DNA of 35,628 bases from Streptomyces silvae (GTDB lineage: Bacteria > Actinomycetota > Actinomycetes > Streptomycetales > Streptomycetaceae), in the NCBI RefSeq assembly GCF_016745505.1, contig NZ_JAERUC010000068.1:1-35628 (forward strand), written 5' to 3'. Positions 31,304 through 35,628 of the stretch are shown here, piece after piece. The notes below the pieces were generated by a model, which saw only the letters and a program-made list of their open reading frames with translations, ran no database searches and was not told the origin of the DNA. The stretch's first letter is position 1. The number at the start of each line of letters is the position of its first letter. A program made the translations under genes and the position numbers.

Positions 31304-32218
31304 ATGGCAAGCAGCACTGTTCGACCGGATGCCGAGGACCGGCCGCCCGAGGACCACCTCACCCGGCGGCTGCTGGAATCGGCGGCCACCCTGGCGTACG
31401 ACCCCGCCACGGAGGTCGACTGGGACACGCCGCTGGACAAGGACTTCCACGGCGCCAGCCCTGAGTGGAGCACCCTGTACGGCACCGCGTACTGGGCCGA
31501 GCTGACCCAGGAGCAGCGCAAGGAGCTGACGCGCCAGGAAGCGGCGTCGGTGGCCAGCACCGGCATCTGGTTCGAGATGATCCTCCAGCAGATGGTCCTG
31601 CGTGACGTCTACGCGAAGGACCCCACGAGCGCCGACGTCCAATGGGCGTTGACCGAGATAGCCGAGGAGTGCCGGCACTCGATCATGTTCGCCCGGGGCG
31701 CGCAGAAGCTGGGCGCCCCGCCCTACCGCCCGCACCGGCTCGCGGTGGAGCTGGGGCGGGCGTTCAAGACACTCGCGTTCGGCGAGGCTGCCTACGCGGC
31801 GATCCTCGTCGCCGAGGAGGTCCTCGACGTCATGCAGCGCGACTGGATGCGGGACGAGCGGGTCGTGCCCTTCGTCCGCACCATCAACAACATCCATGTC
31901 GTCGAGGAGTCCCGGCACATGAAGTTCGCCCGCGCGGAGACCCGCAGGCACCTCAGCGGTGCGGGCCCGGTGCGGCGGCGGATCAACGCGCTGATCATCG
32001 CGATCGCGTCGTACGTGATCGTCACCAGCATGGTGAACAAGGGCGTCTACGCCAACGCCGGGCTCGACGGGAAGCGTGCCGTCGAGGAGGCGAAGGCCAA
32101 CGAGCACCACAAGTCGATGATGCGGTCCAGCTGCTCGGGCCTCATGGAGTTCCTCGCCTCGGCCCGTCTCCTCACCAAGCCCGCCCTGGCGTTCTACAAG
32201 CGTGCCCATCTGATCTGA
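31304..32218 (+). CDS. AurF-type diiron oxygenase
   Basis: A 304-residue ferritin-like diiron protein of the AurF (PF11583, p-aminobenzoate N-oxygenase) family. Two ExxH motifs supply iron ligands: EECRH at residues 121-125 and EESRH at 201-205. Additional glutamates lie near 91 (WFEMILQ) and 171-172 (VAEEVLD), giving the full E/ExxH/E/ExxH set. AurF relatives oxidise arylamines or other substrates using O2 and two electrons. The ATG at 31304 has GAGGAG upstream. The next gene, nine bases after the stop, encodes a ferredoxin-reductase fusion that could deliver the electrons. The substrate is unknown. The neighbouring siderophore genes could be coincidental. Confidence 0.9.
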   Translation: MASSTVRPDAEDRPPEDHLTRRLLESAATLAYDPATEVDWDTPLDKDFHGASPEWSTLYGTAYWAELTQEQRKELTRQEAASVASTGIWFEMILQQMVLRDVYAKDPTSADVQWALTEIAEECRHSIMFARGAQKLGAPPYRPHRLAVELGRAFKTLAFGEAAYAAILVAEEVLDVMQRDWMRDERVVPFVRTINNIHVVEESRHMKFARAETRRHLSGAGPVRRRINALIIAIASYVIVTSMVNKGVYANAGLDGKRAVEEAKANEHHKSMMRSSCSGLMEFLASARLLTKPALAFYKRAHLI

Positions 32219-32227
32219 GCGGACGAC

Positions 32228-33880
32228 ATGACCTACGCCATCACCCAGACGTGCTGCGGCGACGCCACCTGTGTCTCGGTGTGCCCCGTCAACTGCATCC
32301 ACCCGACGCCGGACGAACCGGACTTCGGCCGGACGGAGATGCTGTACATCGACCCGAAGTCCTGCATCGACTGCGGTGCCTGCGCCGACGCCTGCCCGGT
32401 GGACGCGGTCTTCCCGGTGGACAGCCTCTCCCCCGCGCAGCAGGAGTACGGCCCGCTCAACGCGGCGTACTTCGCGGACCGTGAGCCCGCACCGGACCCG
32501 GAGGGGCCGAACTTCCACGTGTGGGGGGAGCCGTCCTTCAAACGCAGTCTGCCGTCGGACTTCGCACCGCTGCGCGTCGCGGTGGTGGGCACGGGACCTG
32601 CGGGGATGTACGCCGCCGAGGACCTGCTGCTGCACACGAACGCGGAGGTGACGCTGATCGACCGGCTGCCCGTCGCGGGCGGGCTCATCCGCTACGGCGT
32701 GGCGCCCGACCACCTCTCCACGAAGAAGGCCGGCGACACCTTCGCCAGGTTCCACACGCATCCCAGGGTGCGCATGCATCTCGGCCTGGAGGTGGGGCGG
32801 GACGTCACCGCGGAGGAACTCGCCGCGCACCACGACGCGGTGATCTACGCCGTCGGCGCGCCGGCGGGCCGTCCGCTGGGGATCCCCGGCGAGGACCTGC
32901 CCGGCAGCATCTGCGCGACGACGTTCGTCTCCTGGTACAACGCCCATCCCGAGGTCGCCCCGGACGCCGTGGACGTGTCCGGGGAGCGGGTCGTCGTGGT
33001 CGGCACCGGGAACGTGGCCCTGGACACCGCGCGGATCCTGGTCTCGCACCCCGACGCGCTGGTGGCCGGGGACATCGCGGGCCACGCCCTGGAGGCCCTG
33101 CGGGCCGGCTCGGTGCGCGAGGTGGTGGTGCTGGGGCGGCGGGGGCCCGAGGACGCGGCGTACACCAGGTCCGAGCTGCTCGCGCTGAAGCACCTCCCGG
33201 GGGTGGAGCTGGTCGTCGACGACCACGATCCGAGGATCGCCGCGGCGATCGACGGCGCGGAGCCGGACGGCCGGGCCGCGCTGCTGGCGGATGTCGCCCG
33301 GGAGGAGGTGGACTGGTCGCGTCCTCCCCCGGCGGGGCGCCGCATCGTGTTCCGCTTCCACTCCGCGCCGGTGGAGGCCCTCGGTGAGGGCGGGGTCCGC
33401 GCCGTCCGGGTCACCGGCGGTGGCGAGGACGGCGGGGAGATCCCGGCCGGACTGCTGCTGCGGGCCGTCGGACAGCGTGGACTGCCGGTCACCGGGCTGC
33501 CGTTCGACGAGGCGACCGGCACCGTCCCGCACGAGGGCGGCCGGGTGGCGGGCCGGCCGGGAACGTATGTCGTGGGATGGATCAAGCGCGGCCCCTCCGG
33601 CGGCATCGGGGCCAACCGGACGTGCGCCGCCGAGACCGTGGGCACGCTGCTCGGCGATGCCGTCGACGGCACCCTGCCCGCTCCGGAGCAGGGGGAGAAG
33701 GCGTTCCGGCGTCTCGTACGGCGCCGTAACCGCCGGATCGTGGACGCACGCGGGCTGGCGGAGATCGAGCGTGCCGAGCTGGCCCTGGGGCGCCGCGACG
33801 GACGCCCCCGGGTCAAGCTGGCGACGCTTCCCGAGCTGGTGGCGGCGGCGCGTGGCGGCCGTCGGCGGATTCCCGGCTGA
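32228..33880 (+). CDS. ferredoxin/ferredoxin-NADP reductase fusion (FprB-like)
   Basis: A 550-residue fusion. Residues 1-65 are a bacterial ferredoxin with two clusters: cysteines 9/10, 15, 19, 23 and CIDCGACADACP with cysteines 46, 49, 52 and 56. From about 115 onward it is an adrenodoxin-reductase-type FAD/NADP enzyme, with FAD motif VVGTGPAGMYAAEDLL (glycines 121, 123, 126), GGLIRYGVAPDH, NADP motif VVGTGNVALDTARIL near 259, and the C-terminal VVGWIKRGPSGGIGANR loop. The layout is that of mycobacterial FprB. Nine bases separate it from the diiron oxygenase, with a weak ribosome site (GAGCGGACGAC), so the pair is likely one transcript. It probably passes NADPH electrons to that oxygenase; a role with other ferredoxin-dependent enzymes is possible. 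Confidence 0.93.
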   Translation: MTYAITQTCCGDATCVSVCPVNCIHPTPDEPDFGRTEMLYIDPKSCIDCGACADACPVDAVFPVDSLSPAQQEYGPLNAAYFADREPAPDPEGPNFHVWGEPSFKRSLPSDFAPLRVAVVGTGPAGMYAAEDLLLHTNAEVTLIDRLPVAGGLIRYGVAPDHLSTKKAGDTFARFHTHPRVRMHLGLEVGRDVTAEELAAHHDAVIYAVGAPAGRPLGIPGEDLPGSICATTFVSWYNAHPEVAPDAVDVSGERVVVVGTGNVALDTARILVSHPDALVAGDIAGHALEALRAGSVREVVVLGRRGPEDAAYTRSELLALKHLPGVELVVDDHDPRIAAAIDGAEPDGRAALLADVAREEVDWSRPPPAGRRIVFRFHSAPVEALGEGGVRAVRVTGGGEDGGEIPAGLLLRAVGQRGLPVTGLPFDEATGTVPHEGGRVAGRPGTYVVGWIKRGPSGGIGANRTCAAETVGTLLGDAVDGTLPAPEQGEKAFRRLVRRRNRRIVDARGLAEIERAELALGRRDGRPRVKLATLPELVAAARGGRRRIPG

Positions 33881-33883
33881 GGA

Positions 33884-33928
33884 CCGCTCCCCCGGCCCGC
33901 CGGCGTTACCTGGCGGGCCGGGGAGCGG
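33884..33928. terminator. bidirectional terminator between convergent genes
   Basis: A 17-bp GC-rich stem with one bulged C (left arm CCGCTCCCCCGGCCCGCC from 33884, right arm GGCGGGCCGGGGAGCGG to 33928) sits three bases past the reductase stop and 20 bp before the end of the convergent monooxygenase gene. Confidence 0.85.
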
Positions 33929-33948
33929 CGCTACTTCCGGAACTCGCC

Positions 33949-35302
33949 CTAGAGGGGCGCGCCGACCCCGCCGACCGCGCCGTGGGGCCGGCCGGGGGCG
34001 TCCTTCGGTTCGCGCTCCACGACCGAGTCGAGGATCTCGCCGACCCTGACCGCGGTGTTCGACAGCAGGGACGAGGTGATGCCGTGGGTGTGCTCCGTCC
34101 CGCCCTGCAGATAGATCCCGCAGCTCAGTCCGGGACCGGTCGCGATCCGGTAGTCACGCTCGACGCGGACGCGCCCCCGGTCGTCGAGGAGGCAGTGCTC
34201 CGCGACGTCGCCGAGGAGGCCGAGGGCGTCGGCGGGCAGATAGCCGGTGGCGTAGACGACCACATCGGCGTCGAGGGTCGTCCGGTCGCCGGTGACCAGC
34301 GACTCGACGGTGGTGCGGACCGTGTCCGGCGTCTCGACGGTGTCGACGACCCGGGAGACGTTGAGGAAGCGCAGCCGCTCGGTGCCGAGGACCTTCTCCT
34401 GGTAGGCCGTGCGGTAGAGGTCGTCGATGAGGTCGATGTCGACCACGGCGTAGTTGGTGTTGCCGTGGTAGTCCATCAGCCTGCGCTTGGTCTCGTCCGG
34501 GGCCGTGAAGTACTCGTCGACCGCGTCCGGGTCGAAGATCCGGGGCGAAACCGCTGTCGTCGGCCGGGCTGTAGCCGTAGCGGGAGAAGACCGCGCAGAC
34601 CTCGGCCTTCGGGAAGCGGCGGTGCAGGTACGCCACGTTCTCCGCCGCGCTCTGACCGGCCCCGACCACCACGAAGCGGGACGGCGGCTCGGCCGTGTCC
34701 AGGCCGTCCACCCGGGCCAGCAGGTCCGAGGTGTGCCAGACGCGGTCCGTGCGCTTGACGCCGTCGGGCATCTGCGGCCGCAGGCCCGTGCCGATCACGA
34801 GGTTGCGCGCCCGGTGGACCACGGTCTCCGACCCCGAACGGGAGGTCACGTCCACGTACTCCACGACACCGTCGCGCTCGACGGGCCGTACGTCGATGAC
34901 CTCGTGCCCGTACGACACCATGTCGTCCACCTGCGCGGCGGCCCACTCGAAGTAGGCGTGGAACTCGACCCGCAGGGGGAAGAGGCTCTTGCCGTTCACG
35001 AAGTCGACCAGGCGCCCCTGGCTCTGCAGGTAACAGAGGAAGCTGAATTCACTCGACGGGTTCCGCAGCGTCACCAGGTCCTTGAGGAAGGACACCTGCA
35101 TCGTGGCGTCGTCGATCAGCATCCCCCGGTGCCAGCCGAACCGCGGCTGGCTCTCGAAGAAGTGAGCGGTGACGGCCTCCTGCCTGCCGACGCGCGAGTT
35201 GCGCTCCGTGAGCGCGATGGCCATGGCCACATTGGACGGTCCGAAGCCGATGCCTATGAGGTCGTGGACCGGTGGTGCGTCGTCGGGTGAAGCCTGTGAC
35301 AT
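33949..35302 (-). pseudogene. cchB: frameshifted L-ornithine/lysine N-monooxygenase (CchB-like, siderophore)
   Basis: The 5' part from the ATG at 35302 (GGGAG upstream) encodes the FAD motif GIGFGPSN (17-24), FLKDLVTLRNPSSEFSFLCYL and the NADPH motif VVVGAGQSAAENV. The frame is then lost near 34541-34546. The 3' part continues in another frame as RIFDPDAVDEYF, MDYHGNTNYAVVDIDLI and the C-terminal ATGY motif, to a TAG at 33951. The interval is 1354 nt, one more than a multiple of three. Homologues read SPFANRIFDP there, so a 2-nt deletion (or a 1-nt insertion) in a CCCC run explains it; repaired, the protein is about 451 residues. Family members hydroxylate ornithine or lysine with FAD, NADPH and O2. 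The divergent formyltransferase favours ornithine and a coelichelin-type pathway. It could be a true mutation or a sequence error. Confidence 0.88.
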
Positions 35303-35390
35303 GTCACTCCCATCGTGCGGGTGCAGCCGCTTGGCGGACGCGGGGAAAGCGGGACAGAGCACACCGGCCGAGCGGCAGCCGGGGCGGAAC

Positions 35391-35409
35391 TTAGGTAAAG
35401 CTAACCTCA
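35391..35409. promoter_or_regulatory. iron box (DmdR/IdeR-type) upstream of cchB-like gene
   Basis: TTAGGTAAAGCTAACCTCA matches 16 of 19 bases of the actinobacterial iron-box consensus TTAGGTTAGGCTAACCTAA. It lies 89 bp upstream of the ATG at 35302. DmdR1/IdeR with Fe(II) would repress the gene. Confidence 0.8.
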
Positions 35410-35495
35410 TCTTCGCGCGCTGTCGACAGGGCGAATCGAGCGAGGGTGTGGGTGAGCCGCCGTCAAGTGACCTTGCAGCGAGACCCATTATGCAC

Positions 35496-35514
35496 TTAGG
35501 TTAGGCTTGCTTTA
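35496..35514. promoter_or_regulatory. iron box (DmdR/IdeR-type) upstream of cchA-like gene
   Basis: TTAGGTTAGGCTTGCTTTA matches 15 of 19 consensus bases, with a perfect first half. It lies 38 bp upstream of the GTG at 35553. An overlapping TTGCTT-TACT-AAGCAA inverted repeat (35507-35522) follows. Confidence 0.8.
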
Positions 35515-35552
35515 CTAAGCAATCTTCCCTTTGCCGTTCCGAGGAGGAACCT

Positions 35553-35628
35553 GTGCGCGTCGTCATGTTCGGCTATCAGACGTGGGGGCACCGCACCCTG
35601 CAAGCCCTCCTGGACTCCGAGCACGACG
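35553..35628 (+). CDS. cchA: methionyl-tRNA formyltransferase-like protein, 5' end (CchA-like)
   Basis: Only 25 codons lie in the window: a GTG start preceded by GAGGAGG at 35541-35547, then MRVVMFGYQTWGHRTLQALL. This is the first strand and glycine loop of the formyltransferase fold that binds 10-formyltetrahydrofolate, and it closely resembles what I recall of CchA. CchA-type enzymes formylate N5-hydroxyornithine for coelichelin and related NRPS siderophores. An iron box sits just upstream, and a CchB-like monooxygenase is divergent. The peptide synthetase and transport genes would be expected beyond the right edge of the window. Confidence 0.85.
   Translation, partial: MRVVMFGYQTWGHRTLQALLDSEHD

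Noticed and set aside
31127..33532. An 801-residue minus-strand frame opposite the diiron oxygenase and reductase
   Set aside because: It is the complement of two well-supported genes, with composition typical of GC-rich antisense frames and no domain resemblance.
34154..35488. Treating the 5' part of the N-monooxygenase as an intact 378-codon gene
   Set aside because: After about 34545 the frame becomes arginine-rich shadow translation while the conserved C-terminal half continues in another frame.

Overview
The window is very GC-rich actinobacterial DNA, almost certainly Streptomyces. GC-biased third codon positions, GGAG/GGAGG ribosome sites with frequent GTG starts, and the families present all point there (DUF6221, a SAV-type S-adenosyl methyltransferase, ATPase-less sugar ABC operons, SpoIIE-type phosphatases, a coelichelin-like siderophore locus). 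The content is catabolic, regulatory and specialised-metabolite genes, as expected of an accessory region or chromosome arm. I saw no rRNA, tRNA, CRISPR array, transposase or integrase.

Layout. 0-1.5 kb: a short-chain dehydrogenase and a DUF6221 protein. 1.7-7.8 kb: a translationally coupled minus-strand polyol operon (SmoE-like lipoprotein, two permeases, zinc polyol dehydrogenase, PfkB sugar kinase) with a DeoR-type regulator upstream. The logic is uptake, oxidation to a ketose, then phosphorylation. 8.2-12.1 kb: a secreted lysyl-oxidase-domain protein, two methyltransferases and an NTF2/SnoaL-like protein. 12.3-13.7 kb: an SDR and an Rrf2 regulator, each preceded by the same 17-bp palindrome, plus a long palindromic repeat at the SDR 3' end.

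14.3-20.3 kb looks like a patchwork island: a DUF1931 histone-fold protein, a cytoplasmic PP2C phosphatase, a frameshifted Old Yellow Enzyme remnant, an alpha/beta hydrolase plus ABM monooxygenase pair divergent from an AraC regulator, then a decayed stretch with a truncated Lrp/AsnC gene. 20.4-23.1 kb: a 900-residue membrane sensor phosphatase with a CitA/DcuS-like sensing region, PAS, GAF, SpoIIE phosphatase and a kinase-like ATPase domain.

23.2-27.6 kb: a phenolic-lipid type cluster, with a type III polyketide synthase, an ICMT-family methyltransferase and a flavoprotein in one coupled operon, a divergent UbiA prenyltransferase, and a DUF2071 gene downstream. 27.7-30.8 kb: a second sugar ABC operon (Tat-type lipoprotein plus two permeases) without an ATPase. 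31.3-33.9 kb: an AurF-type diiron oxygenase followed by a ferredoxin/ferredoxin-NADP reductase fusion, probably an oxygenase with its electron supply. 33.9-35.6 kb: the start of a coelichelin-like siderophore locus. A cchB-like amino-acid N-monooxygenase, frameshifted in this sequence, is divergent from a cchA-like formyltransferase cut by the window edge, with two iron-box-like sequences between them.

The strongest items for follow-up are the cchB frameshift, the paired Rrf2 operators, the AurF/FprB-like pair with its long leader, and the sensor-phosphatase fusion. I did not find a clearly new multi-gene defence or mobile system.
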